Positions 8,933 through 18,600 of a DNA stretch of 57,337 nucleotides are shown here, piece by piece (the stretch's first letter is position 1; each line of letters opens with the position of its first letter). Both the position numbers and the translations under genes were made by a program. The stretch spans positions 1 to 57,337 of the forward strand of contig URKJ01000032.1 in NCBI GenBank assembly GCA_900548385.1, in the 5' to 3' direction. The notes under the pieces are model-generated. The model made no database searches and was not told the origin of the DNA. It worked only from the letters and a program-made list of their open reading frames with translations. The DNA is from an uncultured bacterium. Lineage in GTDB: Bacteria > Verrucomicrobiota > Lentisphaeria > Victivallales > UBA1829.

Positions 8933-10219
8933 ATGCTGATCGCATCAACAGACGTTCCCCCGTCCGGGTGGAACAGTTTCGACTGCTATATGGGGTCGAT
9001 TAACGAGGAACAGGCGCTTGCCAATCTGGAGGTCTTTCTCCGGAAGCTGAAACCTGCCGGATACGAATATTTTTGTCTGGATGCCGCGTGGTATGCCGAC
9101 GGAGACCAGGAGCTGAACGAGGATTTGCGCAAAGTCGGACAGAACCGCAGGATGCACATGGATGAGTTCGGACGATATGTGCCGTCTCCGGTGAATTTCC
9201 CGCACGGGATTCGTCCGATTGCCGATCGCTGCCACGAGAACGGCATTAAATTCGGCGTGCACGTCATGCGGGGAATGCCGCGCATGGCTCTTGAGCGGAA
9301 TACGCGCATCAAAGGCACGGATTTGCGGGCGCGCGACATTTACGATCCCGATAATTTCTGTTCCTGGTGCAAATACTGGGTTGCGGCCGACGCATCGAAA
9401 CCCGGAGTGTTCGAATATTATAAAAGCGTAGTCGAATATCTGACGGAAGAGCTGGCAGTGGATTTCATCAAGCTCGACGATGTGGTGGAGCATCCCGACC
9501 ATGTGGCGCTGTTCGCAAAAGCCATCGACGCTGTGCCGCGTCCGGTTCTGCTGAGTCTGTCGCCGGGAGCGCAGGACATCTGGCGCGGGAGCTGGAAACA
9601 ATATGAACCATACGGTAATATGATCCGCGTGACTGCCGATGCGTGGGATTACGATTCCACCAATCTGCTCAAACTTCAGCGCTGGTATGAGTTTGAAGAG
9701 CTCAGCGGTCCCGGTCTCTGGGCGGATCTGGACATGCTTCCGCTCGGAGCTTTGCAGGTGACGGTTCCGCAGAACAAGCCGACCGAACACGGTTCGGCGC
9801 GTCAAAGCAGGCTGACGCCGAACGGCAGGAAAACGATGATGACGATTTTTGCGTTGAGCTGTTCCCCGCTGATTTTCGGCGGCGATCTTCCGCAAACTCC
9901 CGACGACGACATCGCATGGGCGACGCATCCCGGCATGCTGGAATGCAACCGCAACGGAATCGTCGGCAGGCGCGTAAGTCTGATGCGTCACATCGACATC
10001 CGTAAAGCTCCGCGCAAGGATGATCCTGCGCACGGCTGGCTGGGAATCTTCAACATCAACAGTGACCCCCGCCGGGTGAAACTGTCGCCGGAACTGCTTG
10101 GATTTGACCGGACTCCGCCACTGTACAACGTATGGGACGACCATGACGTTTATGTCAATTCCGACGGTATTCTGGAACTTTATCTTCCGCCGTACGGTTG
10201 TGAATTCCTGAAATATTGA
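8933..10219 (+). CDS. GH27-like alpha-galactosidase-type glycosidase
   Basis: A 428-residue protein with no signal peptide, probably cytoplasmic. The N-terminal SGWNSFDCYMG resembles the GWNSW opening of clan GH-D barrels. The nucleophile candidate is D182 in FIKLDD, and the acid/base would lie among D236/D239 of RVTADAWD. LSCSPLIFGGDLP matches the late conserved block of GH27/GH36 melibiases, followed by a short beta domain at the C-terminus. The likely reaction is retaining hydrolysis of alpha-galactosides, but other alpha-linked substrates are possible. Confidence 0.78.
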   Translation: MLIASTDVPPSGWNSFDCYMGSINEEQALANLEVFLRKLKPAGYEYFCLDAAWYADGDQELNEDLRKVGQNRRMHMDEFGRYVPSPVNFPHGIRPIADRCHENGIKFGVHVMRGMPRMALERNTRIKGTDLRARDIYDPDNFCSWCKYWVAADASKPGVFEYYKSVVEYLTEELAVDFIKLDDVVEHPDHVALFAKAIDAVPRPVLLSLSPGAQDIWRGSWKQYEPYGNMIRVTADAWDYDSTNLLKLQRWYEFEELSGPGLWADLDMLPLGALQVTVPQNKPTEHGSARQSRLTPNGRKTMMTIFALSCSPLIFGGDLPQTPDDDIAWATHPGMLECNRNGIVGRRVSLMRHIDIRKAPRKDDPAHGWLGIFNINSDPRRVKLSPELLGFDRTPPLYNVWDDHDVYVNSDGILELYLPPYGCEFLKY

Positions 10220-10233
10220 GTTTTGTTCTTCCG

Positions 10234-10260
10234 CCGCTTCCGGTTGGTATCCGGAAGCGG
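10234..10260 (+). terminator. Hairpin after GH27-like gene
   Basis: Perfect 10-base arms CCGCTTCCGG and CCGGAAGCGG with a seven-base loop, 14 bases after the stop codon. Only a short T run follows, so termination strength is uncertain. Confidence 0.6.
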
Positions 10261-10301
10261 TTTCGTGTATCGGAAATTCGCTCCGTCTGACTGATATAAC
10301 A

Positions 10302-10320
10302 AAAAAAGTCAGACTTTTTT
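10302..10320. promoter_or_regulatory. Palindromic operator O1 of the GntR/LacI hybrid
   Basis: AAAAAAGTCAGACTTTTTT is a perfect 9-1-9 palindrome upstream of the -35 box. Its centre is exactly 60 bases from the centre of O2 (10371). An inverted copy of the AGTCAGA core also occurs at 10286-10292. Confidence 0.72.
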
Positions 10321-10331
10321 ATATTTCCCTA

Positions 10332-10360
10332 TTGACAAAAGAAGGGTTTTGTTGTATAAT
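10332..10360 (+). promoter_or_regulatory. Consensus promoter of the GntR/LacI hybrid operon
   Basis: TTGACA (10332-10337), 17 bases, TATAAT (10355-10360). It is flanked by the operator-like repeats at 10302-10320 and 10362-10380, consistent with autorepression. Confidence 0.88.
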
Positions 10361-10361
10361 T

Positions 10362-10380
10362 AAAAAAGTCAGATTAATTT
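10362..10380. promoter_or_regulatory. Operator O2 overlapping the transcription start
   Basis: AAAAAAGTCAGATTAATTT keeps the left arm and core of O1 and a degenerate right arm. It covers roughly +2 to +20 of the transcript, where binding would block initiation. Confidence 0.65.
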
Positions 10381-10394
10381 TTGGAGAAACGGCT

Positions 10395-11480
10395 GTGCCG
10401 AGAGTACTTACAAAAACGAAACATTATCAGACCGCGAGTCTGCTGCGGGAGTATGTGAACAATCTTCCCGCGGGGACGCGTCTTCCGGTGACGCGGGAGC
10501 TGATGGAAATGCTGAATGCATCGCACGGGACAGTGATCCATGCGTTGAAAACATTGGCAGACGATGGACTGATCGCCCGTCAGTTCGGCAAACAGCGTTA
10601 TTTCGTGGCGGAACAGTTTGAGCGTTATTCAGCAAAAATCTGTCTGATCCGTCCGGATTATCCGTCACTGTCATTCGATTCCATGGTTCGCGGCATTTAC
10701 GAGGCCGGCCAGACGATGGGTTGGAAGTTTATTTATCATACTTACCGGATTTTTGCAGAACTGGACCTTGCCAGAGAAATCGGGGATTCGGACGCCTGCA
10801 TTCTGCTGCCGCCCGCAAAAGTGATCGACCGGGAGATGATCCGGATTTTGAAGCGTCCATCGGTGCCTGTTGTGGTCCTGCTTCAGCATGTGGATTCGCC
10901 GGAACTCGCAAATGTGGCTGTCGATGATCTGCTGGTCGGCAGGATCGCGGCGGAGACGTTTTATGCGTATGGACATCGCAAGATACTGGCTTTATATGAT
11001 CAGCCTCATGAGAGCACGACGGCGGAGCGGCTGCAGGGATTTTTTCAAACCCTTTCATCTTTGGGAATCCCGGAGTCGGAACACCGGCTTCTTGATATGG
11101 AACTGGACCCGAAAGAGAGATCGCTGGATGGCTGTTACCGGATTTTATCGGATTATCTGGACCGGGGAAACAGAGATTTTACGGGGGTGTTCACGCTGTC
11201 GCTTTCCGGCGCCGCGGCGGCTTTGCGTGCGCTTCGGGAGCACGGGCTTGAGATCCCGGAGGACGTTTCCGTTCTCTCCTATGGCGGGGAGGTTTCTCTT
11301 GCGCCATATTTGAATCCGCCTCTTTCGACGATCGAGATCAAAGCGGGAGAATTCGGGAAGGAGTCCATCCGGCTGATTGACAATATGCTCCGTAACCGTG
11401 AGCTTGACAGTATGCAGTATCGTATTTCGCCGAAGCTGGTTCTGCGAAATACTCTGGCAAATATTCAATCTGATAAATGA
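10395..11480 (+). CDS. GntR helix-turn-helix / LacI-type ligand domain regulator
   Basis: A 361-residue regulator. Residues ~15-75 form the winged helix (LPVTRELMEMLNASHGTVIHALKTLADDG). The rest is a LacI-type periplasmic-binding-protein domain ending with EDVSVLSYGGEVSLAPYLNPPLSTI. I choose GTG 10395, with GGAGA at 10383-10387; the longer frame begins inside the promoter. It leads an operon with a pseudopilin (13 bases downstream) and a large secreted glycosidase. The paired palindromes around its promoter suggest it represses its own operon until a sugar ligand binds. Confidence 0.88.
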   Translation: MPRVLTKTKHYQTASLLREYVNNLPAGTRLPVTRELMEMLNASHGTVIHALKTLADDGLIARQFGKQRYFVAEQFERYSAKICLIRPDYPSLSFDSMVRGIYEAGQTMGWKFIYHTYRIFAELDLAREIGDSDACILLPPAKVIDREMIRILKRPSVPVVVLLQHVDSPELANVAVDDLLVGRIAAETFYAYGHRKILALYDQPHESTTAERLQGFFQTLSSLGIPESEHRLLDMELDPKERSLDGCYRILSDYLDRGNRDFTGVFTLSLSGAAAALRALREHGLEIPEDVSVLSYGGEVSLAPYLNPPLSTIEIKAGEFGKESIRLIDNMLRNRELDSMQYRISPKLVLRNTLANIQSDK

Positions 11481-11493
11481 AAGGATTTCAAAC

Positions 11494-12228
11494 ATGAAAA
11501 TTCAGAACTGCTTTGGAAAGAACGGTGACCAGCAAACCAGATTCACGATTGTAGAACTTCTTATAGTCGTTTCTGTTATTGCAATTTTGATTTCAATACT
11601 TCTGCCGGCACTGCACAAAGCGCGGGAGAGTGGACATAAAATATCCTGCATCAGTAATCTGAAGCAATATGCGCAGATCTTTAATTCGTATGCAGCGGAT
11701 AACAAGGGCTGTTATCCTTACGCACACAATCCAGCGGACTATACCAACTGGCAAGGGCTTACGCAGGGATATTTTGACAGTAAGAAAAACAACGTATTGT
11801 ACTGTTTACGACATCACGAACTGGATTCTTCGCTTGCCGGTTATGAAGAGAAGAACAGAAGCAACAATAATTACGGTGTCAACGGATGGCTTTACAAGAA
11901 TTTGGACTTGAAGCCGGAACGCCTTCGCCAACCTTCACAAGTCTGCCTGATGAGTGAGATTCGCTGGAGCGGTTCGTCATATTCCGCTGAACTGAACGGG
12001 CGGCTTCCGGACAGTCCGTCGCATCAGGGTCATGCCAATGTGCTGTTTGTTGACGGGCATGCCGCAACGGTCAGTTACAGGATCATTCCCTGTGAACAGG
12101 GATATAATTTTACGCCGTGGGGCGGTGCGCTGACCTGGGGCGGTTCGTGGGGACAGACCGGGCATTACCGGTTCTGGAGCAGCAGCCGCATTCCATCCGA
12201 TTCTCTTTGGACAAAGTTCCAGTATTGA
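11494..12228 (+). CDS. DUF1559-type prepilin-like protein (H-X9-DG)
   Basis: A 244-residue pseudopilin with a longer basic leader than the copy at 1348. The prepilin motif is RFTIVELLIVVSVIAILIS and the C-terminal signature is H-QGHANVLFV-DG. The start is ATG 11494, shortly after an AAAGGA. It lies between the regulator at 10395 and the GH-A enzyme at 12248 with short gaps, so it is one operon. Its extracellular middle part carries Cys, Tyr and Asn residues but no motif I recognise. Confidence 0.9.
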   Translation: MKIQNCFGKNGDQQTRFTIVELLIVVSVIAILISILLPALHKARESGHKISCISNLKQYAQIFNSYAADNKGCYPYAHNPADYTNWQGLTQGYFDSKKNNVLYCLRHHELDSSLAGYEEKNRSNNNYGVNGWLYKNLDLKPERLRQPSQVCLMSEIRWSGSSYSAELNGRLPDSPSHQGHANVLFVDGHAATVSYRIIPCEQGYNFTPWGGALTWGGSWGQTGHYRFWSSSRIPSDSLWTKFQY

Positions 12229-12247
12229 GCGGGAGAGGGAGGTTCCA

Positions 12248-15200
12248 ATGAAACTGCGATTGATTGTTGTCTCTTTTATTTCTGTGCTTCTTGCATCCGG
12301 AGCGGAAACGGTGTTCGGGAAATACGGGGAGTTTTCGTTTGCCGGTCTGGATTTCCGGCTGAACTATTGTGCTCCCGGCTGGGTGTTTCATACGCCGTCA
12401 AAGAAAAATTTCGTTCCGGAATCCGGATTTCCGCAGGTGAATAAAAATTCCTGCGTAGTCAAAGGACGCTTTTTCGTCGGTGGAGAACTTGAGCTTTATG
12501 AGCTTCTCCGCATCCGGAAAGATGGGGCATTGACTCTTTCCGCATCGCTGAAAAATCCGGACGGCGTTCCCTCTGCGAGTCTTCATTTCAGTGTGGATCT
12601 GCCGATGGAGGTGTTACGGGGAAAACAGATTCTTGTTGACGGAAAAGCTGTCAATCACGGCGAAACACTGACGGGAGGGAAGAGCAATTTGTGGTTTCAC
12701 CGCATCAAAGAGCTGAGGGTGCCGCTGAAAGACGGAATTCTCACCGTTCAGGGAGATTTTACCTTTCAGATCCAAAACGGGAAAGCGTGGAGCGGGAAAA
12801 ACTGGAATCTCCGTTTTGGTCTGCGCGGCGGAAGAGTGATTCGCAATGCGTCGCTGAATGCTGTTTTCAAACAGGAACCGTATTTCGCCGTTCCGGTATC
12901 GCTTGAGCATGCGGCGAACATGGGATTCGCGGATGACACGGCGGAAGACCGCACCGGCGGCTGGACGGATCAGGGAGCGGAGAATGATCTCCGTATGTTC
13001 CCGACAGGGATGCAGCGTTTTTGCGGTGTTCCGTTTCAGATCGTTGATCCGGAACGGAACGGCGGAAAAGGATGTGTTGCCCTGCGCGGTCCGAGCCGTC
13101 CGTATTTTCCGGAGACGGTCACGGTTGAACTCCCGGAACCTGTGGCGGGGAAGTATCTGTATCTTCTGAATGCCGTGGCATGGCCGAAACCGGGGAAAGC
13201 CGGGGAGGTCACGGTGGAGTATGCCCGTGCGGAACTCGTTGAAACGGAGAGCAATACTTTTTCTGTTTTCAATGACAGGGAGACCGCAAATTTCTGGGGG
13301 GCAAAACAGGTGCGGAATGCGGAACTCGGCTGGAGAGGACGCAATCTTTCCGCTCCGCTCGGTTTGTATCTGACCTGTTTTGAACTGTCCGGAAAACCGG
13401 TGCGGAGAATTACACTCCGCAGTGCCGGCAGCATGGTCTGGTTGATCGCAGGAATCTCTTTTTCGGAACGCCCTCCGTTCCTGACGGGAAAACAGGAAAA
13501 AATCGTGATCCGTGCGGACAAGGACTGGATGCCGATCCATCCGGGGACCGGTATCCGCCGGGGCAGTGTCCTGGATTTTTCCGGTCTGCTGGAGGCTCCT
13601 GCCGGGAAATATGGTTTTCTGAAAGTGTCGAACGGGCATTTCGAGTTTTCCCGGCGTCCCGGTGTGCCGGTCCGGTTTTACGGAATCAACATCGTCGGCG
13701 ATGTCCATTTTATGGCGGATAATGAAATTGACCGGATCGCCGATGAATTTGCGGCATCCGGTTATAATCAGGTCCGTTTCCATCATTTCGACAATCTGTT
13801 GAAGCGGAAAGACGGGAAGTCGACCGGACTTGACCCGTCCCGTCTGGAACGAATGGACTATTGGATTGCCGCATTGAAGAAGCGCGGTATCTATGTGACA
13901 CTGGATCTTTATACGTTGCGGCAGATCGGAAAAGGAGAGATCCCGGAGTTTCCCGGACTCCCGTTTGCCGGAAGCGAATGGAAGGCTCTGGTGCTCGTCA
14001 ACGAGAACGCCCGCCGGAATTTTGAGGAGTTTTCCGCAAATCTGCTGAATCATGTCAATCCGTACACGAAACTGGCATGGAAAGACGAGACGGCTGTCGC
14101 GAATATCAGTCTGCTGAATGAAAATTCCATCTATGCCGTGATCAATAATGCGCCGAATGCCCGGAAAATCTATGAACGCAAGTTTGAAGACTGGCTCAAA
14201 CGGAACCGGACGCGCGTTGACGATACGAACCGGAATTTTCTCTGGGAAATGTTCCTGTTGGAAACCTATTGCAGCGGTTACGGAAAACTGGAAAAATTTA
14301 TCCGTTCTCTCGGCGTCAAGGTCCCGTTGACCGATCAGAACTTCTGGACGCGGATACCGTTGACTGTCATGCGCGGCAGATACGGGTTCGTGGATAATCA
14401 TTTTTACTGGAGTCATCCATCCTACCGGAACGGGTACCGTCCGCCGATGGTCATTGCGAACAGCAATGCCGTGGAGAATTCCGGAGGAGGATTGCCGGGG
14501 ATGTTTGCCAGCCGGATTTATGGAAAACCGTTTTCGGTCAGTGAATGGAATGACTGTGTTCCGAACTCTTATAATGTGCAAGGCGTTTTTCTGCTCGGAG
14601 CCTACGCCGGTTATCAGAACTGGGATTCCCTGAACCGTTTCGCGTATTCGCATTCCGCCGCCGGAATCCGCAAACCCGGCGGAGTGAGAGTGTTTGACCT
14701 GGCGGGTGATCCGGTTCGGATGCTGTCCGATCGCGTGGGGATCTGTTTCTTTCTGCGCGGAGATGTCCGCCCGGCGGGGGTGCAGTATCCGGTTCCGGTG
14801 AATGAAGATCCGTACAGGAATGGTATGCTTTCCACATATCCGGTTTCCATTCAGCGTCTTGGACTCGTCGGCGGGACCGGGTCCCAGCTTGTCGGCAGAG
14901 GTCGGACGGCGGCTCCGGCAGGGACAAACGCGTATTTGAGCTTGACGCCGGAAATGCCGGTCCCGCTTCCTGCTCCGGTTTTCTATGCCCGTTCAACAGC
15001 ATTGTTTCAAAACATGCTGGATAAGAAGATTCTTTCCGGAAATGATTTTCAGCCGGAAGCCGGATTCTACCGTTCCGATACGGGAGAGCTGTTGATGGAA
15101 AGCCGGGCGAACCGTTTTTCTGTTTCCACCGCTCACAGCGAAGGATTTCTGCTTGCTGAAAACGGAACGGCTGAACGGACATTTACCCGCATTGTCAATC

Positions 15201-15565
15201 GCCGGGCGTATGCCGGATTCCTGATCGCGTCGGCCGACCGGAAAACGCTTGCAGAAAGCCGCCGCATTCTTCTGCTGCATTTGACCGACTGCAAAAATAC
15301 GGGGATGCGTTTCCGGGATCGCGATATGAGTTTTCTGGAAGATTGGGGTGGGCTTCCGCTTCTGCTGCGCCGCGGAGAGGCGGAGGTGACGCTGTTCCGC
15401 GATCTTTCCGGATTCCGGCTCTATGCCGTGGATTTCGACGGAAACCGGATCGCTGAAATTCCCATGCGCCATTCTGCCGGAAAGACTTCTTTTACATTGA
15501 AAACAGATTGCGGAGGGCGCGGTGTCATTGCGTATGAACTGACCGGAAACGATGGAAAGAAATAA
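12248..15565 (+). CDS. Large secreted clan GH-A glycosidase
   Basis: A 1105-residue protein with a Sec signal (LRLIVVSFISVLLASGA). About 400 residues of beta-rich, carbohydrate-binding-like sequence precede a TIM barrel that begins near VPVRFYGINIVGD. The acid/base glutamate is E625 (LLNENS) and the nucleophile E766 (SVSEWND), both conserved. A C-terminal beta-sandwich follows. It resembles GH5/GH39/GH42-type enzymes but I cannot assign a family. GGAGG precedes the start. It is the last gene of the regulator-pilin-enzyme operon and is followed by a strong bidirectional terminator. Confidence 0.8.
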   Translation: MKLRLIVVSFISVLLASGAETVFGKYGEFSFAGLDFRLNYCAPGWVFHTPSKKNFVPESGFPQVNKNSCVVKGRFFVGGELELYELLRIRKDGALTLSASLKNPDGVPSASLHFSVDLPMEVLRGKQILVDGKAVNHGETLTGGKSNLWFHRIKELRVPLKDGILTVQGDFTFQIQNGKAWSGKNWNLRFGLRGGRVIRNASLNAVFKQEPYFAVPVSLEHAANMGFADDTAEDRTGGWTDQGAENDLRMFPTGMQRFCGVPFQIVDPERNGGKGCVALRGPSRPYFPETVTVELPEPVAGKYLYLLNAVAWPKPGKAGEVTVEYARAELVETESNTFSVFNDRETANFWGAKQVRNAELGWRGRNLSAPLGLYLTCFELSGKPVRRITLRSAGSMVWLIAGISFSERPPFLTGKQEKIVIRADKDWMPIHPGTGIRRGSVLDFSGLLEAPAGKYGFLKVSNGHFEFSRRPGVPVRFYGINIVGDVHFMADNEIDRIADEFAASGYNQVRFHHFDNLLKRKDGKSTGLDPSRLERMDYWIAALKKRGIYVTLDLYTLRQIGKGEIPEFPGLPFAGSEWKALVLVNENARRNFEEFSANLLNHVNPYTKLAWKDETAVANISLLNENSIYAVINNAPNARKIYERKFEDWLKRNRTRVDDTNRNFLWEMFLLETYCSGYGKLEKFIRSLGVKVPLTDQNFWTRIPLTVMRGRYGFVDNHFYWSHPSYRNGYRPPMVIANSNAVENSGGGLPGMFASRIYGKPFSVSEWNDCVPNSYNVQGVFLLGAYAGYQNWDSLNRFAYSHSAAGIRKPGGVRVFDLAGDPVRMLSDRVGICFFLRGDVRPAGVQYPVPVNEDPYRNGMLSTYPVSIQRLGLVGGTGSQLVGRGRTAAPAGTNAYLSLTPEMPVPLPAPVFYARSTALFQNMLDKKILSGNDFQPEAGFYRSDTGELLMESRANRFSVSTAHSEGFLLAENGTAERTFTRIVNRRAYAGFLIASADRKTLAESRRILLLHLTDCKNTGMRFRDRDMSFLEDWGGLPLLLRRGEAEVTLFRDLSGFRLYAVDFDGNRIAEIPMRHSAGKTSFTLKTDCGGRGVIAYELTGNDGKK

Positions 15566-15586
15566 TTAAAAAACGCTTCAGGGACG

Positions 15587-15625
15587 TTATTGCTTCGGCA
15601 ACTCCTTTCGTTGCCGAAGCAATAA
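15587..15625. terminator. Bidirectional terminator between convergent genes
   Basis: Perfect 16-base arms TTATTGCTTCGGCAAC and GTTGCCGAAGCAATAA with a seven-base loop, between the plus-strand GH-A gene and the minus-strand GH2-like gene. A-rich sequence on the left and T-rich on the right fit termination in both directions. Confidence 0.85.
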
Positions 15626-15691
15626 GCCGATTTTATATTCCCGGTTTTTCTGTTTTTGTTTACTGTGGTTATGGAATACCGACCCGTCGCG

Positions 15692-18600
15692 CTACCAGCG
15701 GTAGTAGCGATAGGGATCGTCGCCGGGAACGGGCTCGTCCGCATAAAGCAGTTTTGAAGGTTTCGCCCATTTCAGGTACGGGCGAAACGGTATTCCGTCA
15801 TTGCCGCGGAGACCCCGGCAGAGAATTGTCAGCACGTTGCCCTGTTTTTTCAGTTCCGCCGCTTTCAGCGGATACGCCCGCGGGACTTTCCAGTAGTTCC
15901 GCGGATGAGTCTTTGTCGTGACTTCTCCGAGATAACGGTCATTGAGCCAGCAAAACGATTCGTCGTCCACCGGTCCGATATACAGTTCGCCGTCGGCGGG
16001 GACCGGCATGTCGAACCGGAGTTTGTACCAGAACAGCCCGTTATAGCCGCAGAGCTCTTTGAACTGCTGATTGAAATAGCCGGGAACCGTTACCGTCCGC
16101 CAGCGCCCGAAGTCATGCGATGCTTTCTGCCAACCCAGAGAACGGCCCTTGTCATCCGGATCCTCCAATCCTTTCCAGCGAGTCGGGAAATAGAGTTTCC
16201 CATCCGAATTTCTCCGCGTTCCTTCCAGATAAGGCGCCATTTCCACGGAGCTTGCGGCACCAAGATTGTACAACAGCCGGGCCGTGAGGTATTGACTGCG
16301 CCGGATTGCGCACCGTTCGTCGTTCTGTGCCGCATTGAAGTTCCACGGTGCAAGCTGGCAGAAGACGATGCGTCCTGTTCCATACGGTGCGGTGCGCAGA
16401 AGCCGTCCGCCGGGACCGTGCTTTTCAAAAGAGGCGAATTCGGGTGTGGTCCGGAAATGGAGATCGGCATTGGAAATCCCCTCGAAAACCGGGACGTCCC
16501 GCAGTCCGTTTGCGCGGCTGAAGCCGTGTTTCCCGGTTTCCATCCTGAATTTCCCGGGAACGAAAGAGGCAACCTGTTCCGCGGTCAGGTTCAGCGCGAG
16601 AAGATTTGTCCCATCGCCGAACTTGTGTTTCCGGACGGTTTCCGCACCGGAGCTGTCAAAGACGATCAGGGCGTTTTCCGGTGGAACGGCATGTTCCGCC
16701 AGCGGTTGCGCCGGGATGGAGAGAGCCGTCAGCAGTTCCCATAATTGAGAGGATCCGGCGGCATAGAGCGGGCGGAATGCGTTTTCCTTTTTCCGCAATC
16801 CGAGGCGGATACATTCCCGGAGGATTTCCAGAGCCTCCGGATCGGTTTCAGTTCTTCCGGAAACATCGAGCTGACAGAAAAGTGCCCGGCCGTCTTTTCC
16901 GCGATATTCGAACAGGGGAGCGTATTCGAGGTTGAATCCGCCCTGTATCAGCGGCAGAAAATTGCCGCGCGAGGGCTTTTCCGGGATCACTCCGGCAACC
17001 ATGCCGCGGTTTCCCGCGCGCCAGACCCTGGTGTTTTCCAGATGTCCCCAGCTTTGCCGGACGTCATTTGATTCGATCTGAGGCAGTCCCGGAAGATACT
17101 CCGGAAGCAGAGTGGATTTTCCGCGCCAGTCGTGAATTTCCCGTTCCGCCCGGAACGGTCCCGCGAGCGTCCAGAGCTGCCGCAGTCCGTGAATCTGTGC
17201 ACGGAAACCGAGACGGTAAAGCGTCTCATACGACTGTTCCAGCACGAGGAGCGCGGTTCCGTTTTTCATAGCCGCCGTCAGTCCGGAAAGCGGTTTTTTC
17301 AGAGAATTTCTTCCGCAGATCAGCAGACGGAGTCCCGCGAGCCCGGAGTTCCCGGTTACTTTGCGGTACGGGAGGTTCAGCGACCGCATGAGCTCTGCCG
17401 CCGAGCCTTCGGGGTCGTAAAGTCCGATTCCGTTCATCTGCACCGTCGCCGTTTCCGGGGGAATGACGTCAATCCGGAAACGGTCCGACACATCGGGAAA
17501 GCCCGTACAGCGGAAATCCGCCTGGATCAGGACCGTTTTCCCCGTGAACCTGAAGGGGATCCGGAGTGTTAGCGGGATTTCCGCGTACTGTCCCGGCGGG
17601 ATGACGGTGCTTCCCGTTTCGCTGCGGTTGAGCCCGGTTGCGTTCCACTGCCATTCGATTTTCCGGCTGCGGCGGGAATCGTTGAGAATGGTCAGCTGCT
17701 TGCGCACCGTTTCACCGGGACGGTAATTATGCCCTTTTTCAGAAAATTCATGGCGGGGTCCGGTGATTCTTCCGGTCACTTCGGCAAAACCGGCTGCAAC
17801 GGCACGGCCTGCGGGAGTCAGTTCGAAATGCTCGTAATCGTATGCGGTCATCCAGTTGTGGTTATTCCGCCAGGAGTTGAAGTGATCGGGATTCGTTCCC
17901 GGTTTTTTGAGGTCCCGGAAACGGTCCGGATTTTCTTTCGCCTGGAACTTTTTTGTCCGTTTCAGCAGACGGTTCTGGTCCCAGGGCAGGATGGCGGAAA
18001 CTCCGCGGCGGCGCAGGGCGAAAAGATTTTCAGGCAGCTGAACCGCCCATATTTTCTGCGGAATTTCTGTTGCATCCCAGACCTTCTGCAACTGCCACAA
18101 ATGGAGTTTTGTATTTCCGCGCAGCAGAGTTCTTTCCTCCCGGTAATAATTCTCCAGTTGAGGGGTGGATTCATAGATGCTTTCTCCGAAGAATGGTGCG
18201 CCCCATTCCAACAGGTTGATCCACTGGTTCACCGCTGCGCGGTGGATGAACGGAGCGCCGCGGTGACTGGAAAAACTTGCTGCGTGCGGAATTCCCCACT
18301 CCATCAGCATCAGCGGAATACGCCCTTTGGATTCCCAGTGCTCAAACCAGTCGCTCTTTTCCTGCATTGGCGCCCAGTTGAGGTAACAGTTGAGCGTGTA
18401 TATGCCGTCCAGACTGCCGCTTTCGTGATGATATGCCGGGCGGGACGGATCCAGCCGCCGGACGATGTCCCATGTGGCGGAGGCGCGCCTGCGCGGTTCC
18501 TGTTTTTCATAAATATCCTGTGAATGAATCCCGTCGATTTTCTGCGGATTCTGGTCTCCGTAATATCCGGTGAGATTATGGTTCATCGCATACATGATGA

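Noticed and set aside
12614..14653. 679-codon open frame on the minus strand
   Set aside because: Lies fully antisense to the GH-A gene with clear catalytic motifs. Its translation is low-complexity (His, Arg, Pro, Ile rich), without domains or ribosome site.
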